64,000 bases of DNA, taken from positions 124,001 to 188,000 of the forward strand of contig NZ_AOCK01000003.1 in NCBI RefSeq assembly GCF_000348945.1. The letters run 5' to 3'. Shown in pieces: positions 53,556 through 61,045 of the stretch (positions are counted from its first letter, which is position 1; each line of letters begins with the position of its first letter). The notes below the pieces were generated by a model, which saw only the letters and a list, made by a program, of their open reading frames with translations, ran no database searches and was not told the origin of the DNA. The stretch is from Paeniglutamicibacter gangotriensis Lz1y (GTDB lineage Bacteria > Actinomycetota > Actinomycetes > Actinomycetales > Micrococcaceae). The position numbers and the translations under genes are program-made.

Positions 53556-53585
53556 CGTCTATCCAGCGGTGGAAGGCCTGAACCG

Positions 53586-54731
53586 CTAGCTGAAGATCTC
53601 GCGCAGCGGCTCGCTGAGCTGCTCGATATCCGTCAGGAAACCATCGTGGCCGATGGGTGTGGAAATGTATTCGACCTTGTAGTCCCCCGGAAGCATCTTC
53701 GCCAATTGTTCGGACTGCTCCGGCCAATACAAGCGATCCGAATCAACCGCGGCCACCAGGAACTGCACACCCAGGGAGCGCTCCAGCGCGGCCTCGAGCG
53801 AAGCATGCCCGCGGCCGACGTCATGGCTCATCAAGGCCTCGGTGAGTACCAGATAGCTGTTGGCGTCGAATCGACCCGCCAGTTTGTCGGCCTGGTGATC
53901 CAGGTAGCTTTCCACCTGGTACCGGCCACGTTCCCGTCCGTGGCTGGATATCGGCCGTTCCTCACCTTGTGCTGCACGGCCGAAACGGACATCCAGCTCG
54001 GACGCCGTGCGGTAGGTGATGTGGGCCAGACGCCGGGCAATGCCCAACCCTGCCGAGGGCACCCGATCATTGGAGTAGTAGTCGCCGCCGGCGAAGTCCG
54101 GATCCAAGCGGATCGCCGCGGTTTGGACCTGGGCGAAGGCAATCTGTTCGGCCGAGGCTTCGGCAGTGGCCGCTACGACCACGCAATGTCGGACCCGTTC
54201 GGGGAACTCGATGGCCCACTCCAGCGCACGAGCCCCACCCAGGGAGCCGCCAAACACCGCATGCCAGGTCTTGATGCCTAGCTCGTCGGCGAGTCGGGCC
54301 TCCACGCGCACCGAATCTTTGATGGTGGTGAAGGGGAAACGCGATCCCCAGGCCACCCCCGTCGGATCCAGGCTGGCCGGACCGGTGGACCCGGAGCAAC
54401 CGCCGATCATATTGGCTGCAACCACAAAGTAGCGGTCGGTGTCTACGGTTTTCCCCGGTCCCACCAAGACGTCCCACCATCCGGGTTCGGTCGAGGCCCC
54501 GCGGGCCACATGGCTGTCACCGGTCAACGCGTGGGCGATGAAGACCGCGTTGGATGCCTCAGCATTCAACGTGCCCCAGGTTTCGTACCCGATCACCAGC
54601 TGCGGCAGCGTTGCCCCGGTCTCAAAGGTGTAGGGACCGGTGGTTAAGTGCTGCAGGATCCCGTCGGGCGCATAGTCCAGCGTCGCGGCAGTTTCCGAGT
54701 CGTAGAGCACCACGTCGGTCTCCACACTCAC
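53586..54731 (-). CDS. metX: Homoserine O-acetyltransferase
   Basis: Alpha/beta-hydrolase-fold enzyme of 381 aa that acetylates homoserine for methionine synthesis. Markers: VIGYETWGTLNAEASNAVF, GGCSGSTGPASLDP, nucleophile VFGGSLGGARALEW, and PIGHDGFL (His). The GTG at 54731 overlaps the metY stop (GTGA); a GTG at 54725 is an alternative. Second gene of the SAM-regulated metY-metX operon. Confidence 0.96.
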   Translation of the reverse strand: MSVETDVVLYDSETAATLDYAPDGILQHLTTGPYTFETGATLPQLVIGYETWGTLNAEASNAVFIAHALTGDSHVARGASTEPGWWDVLVGPGKTVDTDRYFVVAANMIGGCSGSTGPASLDPTGVAWGSRFPFTTIKDSVRVEARLADELGIKTWHAVFGGSLGGARALEWAIEFPERVRHCVVVAATAEASAEQIAFAQVQTAAIRLDPDFAGGDYYSNDRVPSAGLGIARRLAHITYRTASELDVRFGRAAQGEERPISSHGRERGRYQVESYLDHQADKLAGRFDANSYLVLTEALMSHDVGRGHASLEAALERSLGVQFLVAAVDSDRLYWPEQSEQLAKMLPGDYKVEYISTPIGHDGFLTDIEQLSEPLREIFS

Positions 54732-56071
54732 CGGGTGGCCTGCAGATCGGCGGTGGCCAGCGAGGCCACCGCCGCGAATCCGCTCTGCAGGTCGGCGATG
54801 ATGTCGGCAATGTTCTCGATGCCCACGCTGAGCCGGACCAAGCCCGGGGAAACTCCCGCGGCGACTTGCTCCGCCTCGTTGAGCTGGGAGTGCGTGGTGG
54901 AGGCCGGGTGGACCACCAAGGAGCGCACATCGCCGAGGTTGGCGACATGGGAGTGCAGCTTCAGCGCGTCGACGAAGCCCTGGCCTGCCTCGCGGCCGCC
55001 GGAGATCTCGAAGGACACAATCGCGCCGGTGCCCTTGGGCCCGTACTTGCGTCCACGCTCGTACCACGGGCTGGACGGGTGCCCGGCATAGATCACGCGC
55101 TCCACCTGCGGCTGGGACTCCAGCCAGTTGGCCACCTCCACGGCGTTGGAGACGTGGCGTTCCATGCGCAGCGACAGGGTTTCGAGCCCCTGGGCAATCA
55201 GGAAGGCGTTGAACGGCGATACCGCCGAGCCGAGGTCGCGCAGCAATTGCACGCGGGCCTTGAGCACGTAGGCCAGGTTCGCACCCAGGGCACCGTTGAC
55301 ACCGAGATCGCGGGCGTAGACCAGTCCGTTGTATGACTCGTCCGGGGTGTTGAAACCAGGGAACTTCTGAGGGTCGGCGGCGAAGTCGAAGTTGCCCGAG
55401 TCCACAATGACCCCGGCCATGGCCGTACCGTGCCCGCCGAGGTACTTGGTTGCCGAGTGCACCACGATGTCCGCTCCCCATTCGATGGGACGGATCAGGT
55501 ACGGGGTCGCCAGAGTGTTGTCCACGATCAACGGCACGCCCGCTTCGTGGGCGATGGCCGCTACGGCCTCGATATCCAGCACGTCCTGGCGCGGGTTGGA
55601 AACAACCTCGCCGAAGAGGGCCTTGGTGTTCGGCTTCAGTGCCGCACGCCATCCGTCAAAGTCATCGGGCTCGGAGACGAAGGTGACCTCGATGCCCAGC
55701 TTGCGCAGGGTGTGCTTGAACAGGTTCTGTGTTCCGCCGTACACGCTGGGGCTGGCCACGATGTGGTCGCCGGCCTCGGCAATGTTGAGGATCGCCAACG
55801 TGGTCGCTGCTTGGCCCGACGCCAGCAACAGTGCCCCGACGCCGCCTTCCAGGCTTGCAATGCGCTGCTCGACGGCATCCTGGGTGGGGTTGCCGATGCG
55901 CGTGTAGATCGGTTCCAACTCGGAAAGTGCGAAGCGTGCCGCAGCGCTCTCGGCGCTCGGGAACACGAATGCCGTGGTCTGGTAGATCGGCAGGGCGCGT
56001 GCCCCAGTTGCCGAATCGGGATCCTGCCCGACGTGGATCTGACGTGTTTCAAAGGACCAGTCGTTAGACAT
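54728..56071 (-). CDS. metY: O-acetylhomoserine sulfhydrylase
   Basis: PLP enzyme of 447 aa that makes homocysteine from O-acetylhomoserine and sulfide. Family marks: FETRQIHVGQDPD, SGQAATTLAILN, the PLP lysine in VHSATKYLGGHG and RLSVGIENIADI at the C-terminus. Behind a SAM-IV riboswitch and coupled to metX. Confidence 0.96.
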   Translation of the reverse strand: MSNDWSFETRQIHVGQDPDSATGARALPIYQTTAFVFPSAESAAARFALSELEPIYTRIGNPTQDAVEQRIASLEGGVGALLLASGQAATTLAILNIAEAGDHIVASPSVYGGTQNLFKHTLRKLGIEVTFVSEPDDFDGWRAALKPNTKALFGEVVSNPRQDVLDIEAVAAIAHEAGVPLIVDNTLATPYLIRPIEWGADIVVHSATKYLGGHGTAMAGVIVDSGNFDFAADPQKFPGFNTPDESYNGLVYARDLGVNGALGANLAYVLKARVQLLRDLGSAVSPFNAFLIAQGLETLSLRMERHVSNAVEVANWLESQPQVERVIYAGHPSSPWYERGRKYGPKGTGAIVSFEISGGREAGQGFVDALKLHSHVANLGDVRSLVVHPASTTHSQLNEAEQVAAGVSPGLVRLSVGIENIADIIADLQSGFAAVASLATADLQATR

Positions 56072-56177
56072 TATTTCCCCTTCACTAAGGATTCAGGGGT
56101 ATGCCCAAGGCCGGCTCCGCTGGGGAGTCGTTATGTGCTGGGGCATTCCCGCGCTTGTCCCACGTCTTTCTGACGCA

Positions 56178-56264
56178 GGGCCTGGTCTTCACCCGGGGCA
56201 CCCCACCGCGGCGGAGGGTTGCCGTTCAGCAAGCCGGGGCCTTTAGCTGAAACTCATGACCTTG
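56178..56264 (-). ncRNA. SAM-IV type riboswitch
   Basis: On the minus strand the leader of metY reads GGTCATGAG, CAGC..., GCCCCGGCTTGCTG, CGGCAACCCTCC, CGCGGTGGGGTGCCCCGGGT and ends GAAGACC. This order of blocks is the actinobacterial SAM-IV consensus (SAM-I superfamily) as I know it. P1 is GGTC (56258-56261) with GACC (56184-56187). It should shut off metY-metX when SAM is abundant. A possible switch hairpin, GGGTATGCCC against GGGCATTCCC, lies between it and the ATG. Confidence 0.88.
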
Positions 56265-56381
56265 ATACCAAGTCTGGCTCAGTCCCCCGCAGATCCGCAA
56301 CCACGTCTCAAAATATGACAACCCTTGACGATCATCGTTGCGGGCGCGCGCAGAGTCCCGATCCCCGGACCGCAATTCAAG

Positions 56382-56395
56382 TTAGGTTGCCCTAA
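56382..56395. promoter_or_regulatory. Possible IdeR/DtxR half-box
   Basis: TTAGGTTGCCCTAA matches the core TTAGGTTAGCCTAA at 12 of 14 positions and lies 36 bp before the VOC gene. Iron control is a guess. Confidence 0.35.
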
Positions 56396-56431
56396 GTCGA
56401 GAGCCAGGTCACAAAGTGCCATGATTGGTTC

Positions 56432-57076
56432 ATGATGAGATTGGACCATGTTTCTTACGCTTGTGGACCCGACGGTCTCGCGGCAACTGCCGCTCGGATC
56501 GGCGAGGCCCTTGGAATCGAATCAGTAAAGGGCGGTGTACACCCACGTTTTGGTACGCGCAATGTCATTTTCCCGCTGAAGAATGGCCAGTACCTGGAAG
56601 TTGTTGAAGTCCTGAACCACCCGTCGTCGGACAAGGCGCCGTTTGGGCAGGCAGTTCGGGCCCGTTCCGAACTCGGCGGCGGCTGGATGGGCTGGTGCGT
56701 CGCTGTTGATGACCTGGCACCCGCGGAGGAACGACTAGGCCGCGGCTCGGTTCCGGGCAACAGGAAGTTCCCCGACGGCCAGGAACTGACCTGGCGGCAG
56801 ATCGGCATCAACGGCCTGATCGCCGACCCGCAGGTTCCCTACCTGCTGCGCTGGGATGAAGGAACGGAGAACCTGCATCCGTCAAAGGCCCTGGACCCGA
56901 CCGGCACGATCTCCTCGATCAGCATTGCCGGATCCAGCGAACGCGTCGCCGATTGGCTCGGACAGCCCGAAGAGCTTCCGCTGGGCGAGGTTGACGTTGA
57001 TTGGCAGGCGCCCAATGGGACACCGGGCATCCTCTCGGTAACCTTCGAAACGCCAAAGGGTTCCATCACGCTGTAG
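56432..57076 (+). CDS. VOC/glyoxalase-like domain protein
   Basis: Protein of 214 aa of the glyoxalase-like (PF13468 type) group. Strand MRLDHVSYACGPDGLAATAARI, then GGVHPRFGTRNVIFPLKNGQYLEVVEVL, and a second half with RWDEGTENLHPS. Start ATG at 56432 or the next codon at 56435. Substrate unknown. Confidence 0.85.
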   Translation: MMRLDHVSYACGPDGLAATAARIGEALGIESVKGGVHPRFGTRNVIFPLKNGQYLEVVEVLNHPSSDKAPFGQAVRARSELGGGWMGWCVAVDDLAPAEERLGRGSVPGNRKFPDGQELTWRQIGINGLIADPQVPYLLRWDEGTENLHPSKALDPTGTISSISIAGSSERVADWLGQPEELPLGEVDVDWQAPNGTPGILSVTFETPKGSITL

Positions 57077-57273
57077 CAACGCAGCAGGAACCACTGCTTG
57101 TGGGGGCCGACCGGATTAACCGGTCGGCCCCTCACTGGCTTAAACCCTGTTGACCCAACGACCAGGATGTTTTCGAATTCTGCGGCCTTCGATCCCCCTT
57201 GCCATCGGCTTTGTGGGGCAGACCGTGGTGCCCGCACCATGGGCGGCAGGCCCCAAGGGCAGCTGCCCCGACG

Positions 57274-58086
57274 CTAGGTGCCCAGTCCGATGGCCGAGCC
57301 CAGCAACGCATAACCAACGAATCCTGCGATGTCCAGGAACGCGTGGGCGATGACCAGCGGCATCACCCGGCCCTTCTTGGCATAGACCCAGCCGAAGACC
57401 ACACCCATGGCAACGTTGCCGATGAACGGCCCGATGCCTTGGTAGAGGTGGTAGCTGCCACGCAGTACGGCACTGGCACAGATCATCTGCCACGTGCCCC
57501 AACCCAGGCGTCCAAGCCGCTCGAAGAAGTACCCCACGACGATGACTTCTTCCAGAATGCTGTGGCGGATCGCGGAGAAGACGAGCACCGGGATGGTCCA
57601 CCAATATTCATCCAACGCTGCCGGAACAATGATCGTGGTCAGCCCCAGGGCCCGGCCCAGCGCATAGACCCCCAGGGTGCCCAGACCCATGATCAGGAAC
57701 AACCCGGCACCCCACCCCAGATCCCGGAACGGTCTCTTTGCATCGAAGCCCAGCCGAACAAAGGGATTGCCACCCGGCAGCCGCCAGAGCAGGTAGAACA
57801 CCAGCATCACCGGTACCAGGGCGAAGAAGATATCCAGCAACTGGTAGGTCAAATCGAAGTATTGACGCTGGTTCAAAGAATTGTTCAGCGACGTCGTCTG
57901 GGAACCCAACGGAGCGCGGCTCATCTTGTCGACGAGGTTCACGATCGAATAGATGCCCGATTTGCCCAGCGATAGCCCCAGCACGATGAGCAGTTCAATT
58001 TTCAGGCCACGGCGGGTACGCGCATCGGTCCCGTGCAGTCCTAGCTGCTTGGTGATCAGGGGTTTATCCGGCGCCGGTGAACTCAT
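57274..58086 (-). CDS. CPBP-family intramembrane metalloprotease
   Basis: Membrane protein of 270 aa with about eight TM helices. CPBP (Abi/CaaX-like) motifs: EEVIVVGYFFERL (Glu-Glu), RGSYHLYQG (His) and AHAFLDIAGF (His). Start ATG at 58086; the frame open beyond it is the antisense of the kinase gene. Prenyl-peptide processing or bacteriocin-immunity-type roles are known for the family; the target here is unknown. Confidence 0.88.
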   Translation of the reverse strand: MSSPAPDKPLITKQLGLHGTDARTRRGLKIELLIVLGLSLGKSGIYSIVNLVDKMSRAPLGSQTTSLNNSLNQRQYFDLTYQLLDIFFALVPVMLVFYLLWRLPGGNPFVRLGFDAKRPFRDLGWGAGLFLIMGLGTLGVYALGRALGLTTIIVPAALDEYWWTIPVLVFSAIRHSILEEVIVVGYFFERLGRLGWGTWQMICASAVLRGSYHLYQGIGPFIGNVAMGVVFGWVYAKKGRVMPLVIAHAFLDIAGFVGYALLGSAIGLGT

Positions 58087-58149
58087 GCCTTCGATCCTAC
58101 GCGTGCAACATTTGGCTCGCATCCGTCGCTGGCCTGTAAGGATGGAAGC

Positions 58150-58992
58150 ATGCAGCGCGAAGCAACGACCCGGGAAATCGAGTTGGCCACCACCTTGCAC
58201 CCCGCAGCGGACTGGAACGCAGCTCATGTTGATACCGGCGGACAGTTCCATGAGGTGCTGGTGGCCCCGGGGGAAGCGGTCATGCGGATGAGCCGCACGC
58301 CCGAAGCCGCAGCAGCCATGCAACGCAGGGTGGACCTCATCCAAGCACTGGAGGGACAGTTCAGCTTCCTGCTGCCCTCCGCATTGGGTCGGGTGTGGCA
58401 CGACGCTGGCCTCTCCGCCGTCATCCAGCGCTATGTTCCGGGGGCGGCACACCTTCCGCACGCCGGTGATATCACTGCTCTGCGCGGCGTGCTCGCGGAG
58501 CTTGCCGCCGTCGATCTCGGGCCGCTGGAAGGACTGTTGGCCCCGCCGTTTACCTTCGGCGGCCCCTGGACCCCGGACAAGATCGAATCGACGCTCGAGG
58601 TCCTGCCCCAGAACTTGGCTGTTGCGGCCCAACAAGTGTTGGATGCTGTCGATTCCTTCGCTGAGGTTCCTGCTTCACTCGTCCACGGTGACCTGGCCGG
58701 GCACAACATGCGCTGGAGGGAAGGCACATTACTCGGCGTAATCGACTGGGACCTGGCAGCGGCCTGGGACCCGGCGCTGGACACCGCCTACCTGGCGTTA
58801 TGGCATGGCCATGACCTCATCGAGACCATAGCGCCGAGCGCGCAGGAGGCCTGGCGCGCCCGCATCTGGTTGGGTGCCATGGGGCTGGAAAGCGTCTTTG
58901 ATGCGTCCTTGGATCCGCAGCGGGATCTTTCCGGATTGATCGGCAAAATCGCCCCGCGGCTCCTCAAAGCAGCTGCGGTTGCCCGCGGCTAA
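58150..58992 (+). CDS. Aminoglycoside-phosphotransferase-like (APH) kinase
   Basis: Protein of 280 aa with the APH/ChoK fold: catalytic VHGDLAGHNMRW (Asp and Asn) and metal-binding GVIDWDLAAAWDPALD. GGAAG precedes the ATG. Small-molecule kinase with an unknown acceptor; antibiotic resistance should not be assumed. Confidence 0.87.
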   Translation: MQREATTREIELATTLHPAADWNAAHVDTGGQFHEVLVAPGEAVMRMSRTPEAAAAMQRRVDLIQALEGQFSFLLPSALGRVWHDAGLSAVIQRYVPGAAHLPHAGDITALRGVLAELAAVDLGPLEGLLAPPFTFGGPWTPDKIESTLEVLPQNLAVAAQQVLDAVDSFAEVPASLVHGDLAGHNMRWREGTLLGVIDWDLAAAWDPALDTAYLALWHGHDLIETIAPSAQEAWRARIWLGAMGLESVFDASLDPQRDLSGLIGKIAPRLLKAAAVARG

Positions 58993-59107
58993 CGGCCGAC
59001 AGCCTACGGCACTCCGGCGCTGAGCGGGCCCGCTGGACCAATCCCTAGCCCCGCGCTCCTCGGTGATCCCCTCACCAGCGAAGAGAAAACAAAGAGAAAA
59101 CAAAAAA

Positions 59108-59150
59108 GGCCGGAGCCGGACCCAAGAATTTCTTGGGTCCGGCTCCGGCC
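59108..59150. terminator. Bidirectional terminator
   Basis: A 19-bp perfect stem (59108-59126 with 59132-59150) and 5-nt loop, with an A run on the left that gives a T run for the minus-strand tpx. Confidence 0.93.
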
Positions 59151-59166
59151 GCCTTCGGATTACAGA

Positions 59167-59667
59167 CTAGTTGGAGAGTGCTGCAACGGCTGCGTCGTAG
59201 TTCGGCTCCGTGGCGATTTCGGGAACAATCTCGCTGTGCAAGACCGCACCCTTCTCGTCCAGGACGACGATGGCGCGGGCCAGCAGGCCCTTCATCGGGC
59301 TATCGCCCAAGGTGAGGCCGAAGTCTGCACCGAAGTCGGAACGGAAGGACGAGGCAGTCACGACGTTCTCGATGCCCTCGGTTCCGCAGAAGCGGCCCAG
59401 GGCAAACGGCAGGTCCGCCGAGGCGCAGACGACTGCGGTGTTCTCGAGTCCCGAAGCCAGCTCGTTGAAGCGGCGGACCGAGGAGGCGCAGACACCGGTG
59501 TCGATGGAGGGGAAGATGTTGAGCACTACGCGCTTGCCGCGCAGCTCGGTGCTAGTCACGTCGCCGAGGTCGGCGCCGGTGAGCGTGAAGTCAGGAGCGG
59601 TTGCGCCAACGGCGGGCAGTTCGCCAATGATCTGGACAGGGGTACCTTTGAGTGCAGTAATAGCCAT
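59167..59667 (-). CDS. tpx: Thiol peroxidase
   Basis: Atypical 2-Cys peroxiredoxin of 166 aa that reduces peroxides. Peroxidatic Cys60 in PSIDTGVCASSVRRFN and resolving Cys94 in ALGRFCG match Tpx spacing. Start ATG at 59667 (MAITALKGTPV). Single gene. Confidence 0.96.
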   Translation of the reverse strand: MAITALKGTPVQIIGELPAVGATAPDFTLTGADLGDVTSTELRGKRVVLNIFPSIDTGVCASSVRRFNELASGLENTAVVCASADLPFALGRFCGTEGIENVVTASSFRSDFGADFGLTLGDSPMKGLLARAIVVLDEKGAVLHSEIVPEIATEPNYDAAVAALSN

Positions 59668-59768
59668 GTGTTCTTGTTTATCACGAAGGTGCCGCTGATC
59701 ACGAAGCGGTTCGCTCAAGGCGTCCCGTCATCTTCTCTGCGCGTCATACCCATGTCTGTCGGAACACA

Positions 59769-59990
59769 TCAGTCGTAAATCGATGAACGATGCCCCAGCT
59801 CCAGTGCGACGTTCACCTATTCTTCATCAATGAGGTCACAGATGATGCGATAGTCCCCGATTCGCTACCGCCACAGACCTGGCAGGCAACAGGTGAGGAC
59901 GTCCCCGAGACCGGGGTCCGCCAGCGCCGTGATCTCTTCCAACGTCGAAATCAGCCGCCTGCCCGAAGGCTCGAGACACGGGTCGCTGCA
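59769..59990 (-). pseudogene. Decayed RelE-family toxin gene
   Basis: One minus-strand frame reads ISTLEEITALADPG, GLWR, stop, RIGDYRIICDLIDEE, stop, VNVALELGHRSSIYD, stop. The order LWR-x-R-x-GDYR-I-IC and GHRSSIY is the RelE C-terminal core, broken by two TAG codons (near 59864 and 59822). No intact start or antitoxin gene is visible. The upstream limit is uncertain. Confidence 0.8.
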
Positions 59991-60259
59991 ACAAGTACGG
60001 ACAGCAACGCCGACGGCCAGACTCTCGTCATTGCCCGCACCCGATTCGTGAGTGTGAATCACAAAGGTAAGTGGCGTGGTTTTCCCAGCGCTAATTGGCC
60101 GTGATTTGTCGCGCGCGTTCTCCCCCGGAACCGAACATCATCCGTTGCTGCGGCCGGGGAGGGTACAGAAACCTGATTGATGGAGATCGTTCCGGCCAGC
60201 TTGGCGGCAGGACGATTCGTCTTTCTTAGGCCGCTGCGGAGCCGCCGGATGACGTGGGG

Positions 60260-60517
60260 CTAAGCCAGGGAGAGGAAGAGCTTTTCCATGTCGGCCTTGT
60301 CGGCCGTGGAGTCTTCGCTCTTGAGGCACTGTTCGAGTCCGGTGGCGATGATGGAAAACCCTGCCCGGTCAATGGCCTTGGAGGCCGCTGAAAGCTGGGT
60401 GACCACGGCACGGCAGTCACTGCCTTCCTCCAGCATGCGAATGACCGCATTAAGCTGGCCCTGGGCTCGCTTAAGCCTGTTGATGGCCGGTTTCATCGTA
60501 TCCGCGTCCAGTTCCAA
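60260..60517 (-). CDS. cstR: CsoR-family persulfide-sensing repressor (CstR-like)
   Basis: All-helical repressor of 85 aa from a TTG at 60517, which has GGAGGG 7 nt upstream; the longer GTG start at 60547 lacks a ribosome site. INRLKRAQGQLNAVIRMLEEG and CRAVVTQLSAASKAI place Cys35 and Cys64, 29 apart, while the copper-ligand His of CsoR (four before the second Cys) is Gly. That Cys pair without His is the CstR pattern, which senses persulfide or sulfite. Neighbouring sulfide-oxidation genes agree. Confidence 0.87.
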   Translation of the reverse strand: MELDADTMKPAINRLKRAQGQLNAVIRMLEEGSDCRAVVTQLSAASKAIDRAGFSIIATGLEQCLKSEDSTADKADMEKLFLSLA

Positions 60518-60554
60518 GGCGGTTCCCTCCAGTCGTTGTTGTTTCACTCAGTCT

Positions 60555-60570
60555 ATACCCCCGGGGGTTT
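60555..60570. promoter_or_regulatory. CstR operator 1
   Basis: ATACCCCCGGGGGTTT, a near-perfect copy of ATACCCC-N2-GGGGTAT, upstream of cstR. Confidence 0.75.
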
Positions 60571-60598
60571 CCAGACGTTCCGTTGACAGTGATTTGAA

Positions 60599-60614
60599 AT
60601 ACCCCCAGGGGTAT
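60599..60614. promoter_or_regulatory. CstR operator 2
   Basis: ATACCCCCAGGGGTAT, perfect arms. It sits after a TTGAAA -35-like element (60594-60599), in the promoter of the Cys-rich gene. Confidence 0.82.
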
Positions 60615-60678
60615 GTGCAATACTCGACCATCGAAGGGGCCGCAAAACCCCACCCCCCCTACCCCGAGGAACCGCCCC

Positions 60679-60855
60679 ATGTGCCGCACGATCACCTGCC
60701 GCAAATGCCGTAAAACCACCTGGGCCGGATGCGGCCAACACGTCAAGCAAGTCATGGCCAACGTGCCGCATGGCGAGCGCTGCTCTTGCGACCCGAACGT
60801 CCCGAAGAAAGCCCGTAAGGGCGGAGGATTCCTCGCCCGCCTCCTGGGCCGCTAA
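60679..60855 (+). CDS. Small Cys-rich protein
   Basis: Protein of 58 aa with six Cys: MCRTITCRKCRKTTWAGCGQ, then HVKQVMANVPHGERCSCD, and a basic C-terminus (KKARKGGGFLARLLGR). GAGGAA precedes the ATG. C-x4-C-x2-C and C-S-C suggest a small metal- or thiol-binding fold. I recall similar tiny proteins in many Actinobacteria but know no function. It is controlled from a CstR operator, so a sulfur link is likely. Confidence 0.8.
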   Translation: MCRTITCRKCRKTTWAGCGQHVKQVMANVPHGERCSCDPNVPKKARKGGGFLARLLGR

Positions 60856-60966
60856 GGCGACCTGACCGAAGTTCCGGCGGCGATCGACACTATTCACCAT
60901 GGTGCCGATCGTCGCCTTTTGCATGTGCGGGCATCTCCGAGCAGGGCTGGAATCCGATTTGACGAC

Positions 60967-60982
60967 ATACCCCCGGGGGTAT
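60967..60982. promoter_or_regulatory. CstR operator 3
   Basis: ATACCCCCGGGGGTAT, a perfect 16-bp palindrome upstream of the persulfide dioxygenase. Confidence 0.85.
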
Positions 60983-61002
60983 TATTGTTTAAATCGAACC
61001 GG

Positions 61003-61018
61003 ATACCCCCCGGGGTAT
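61003..61018. promoter_or_regulatory. CstR operator 4
   Basis: ATACCCCCCGGGGTAT, 36 bp from operator 3 centre to centre. Confidence 0.85.
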
Positions 61019-61045
61019 TGCTTTCAACTTAACCTAGGAGAGACC

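Noticed and set aside
53586-55652. 688-aa version of MetX
   Set aside because: The first about 307 residues are a shadow frame of metY; MetX begins at the GTG overlapping the metY stop.
57274-58635. 453-aa version of the CPBP protease
   Set aside because: The extra N-terminal part is antisense to the APH-like kinase gene; the true start is the ATG at 58086.
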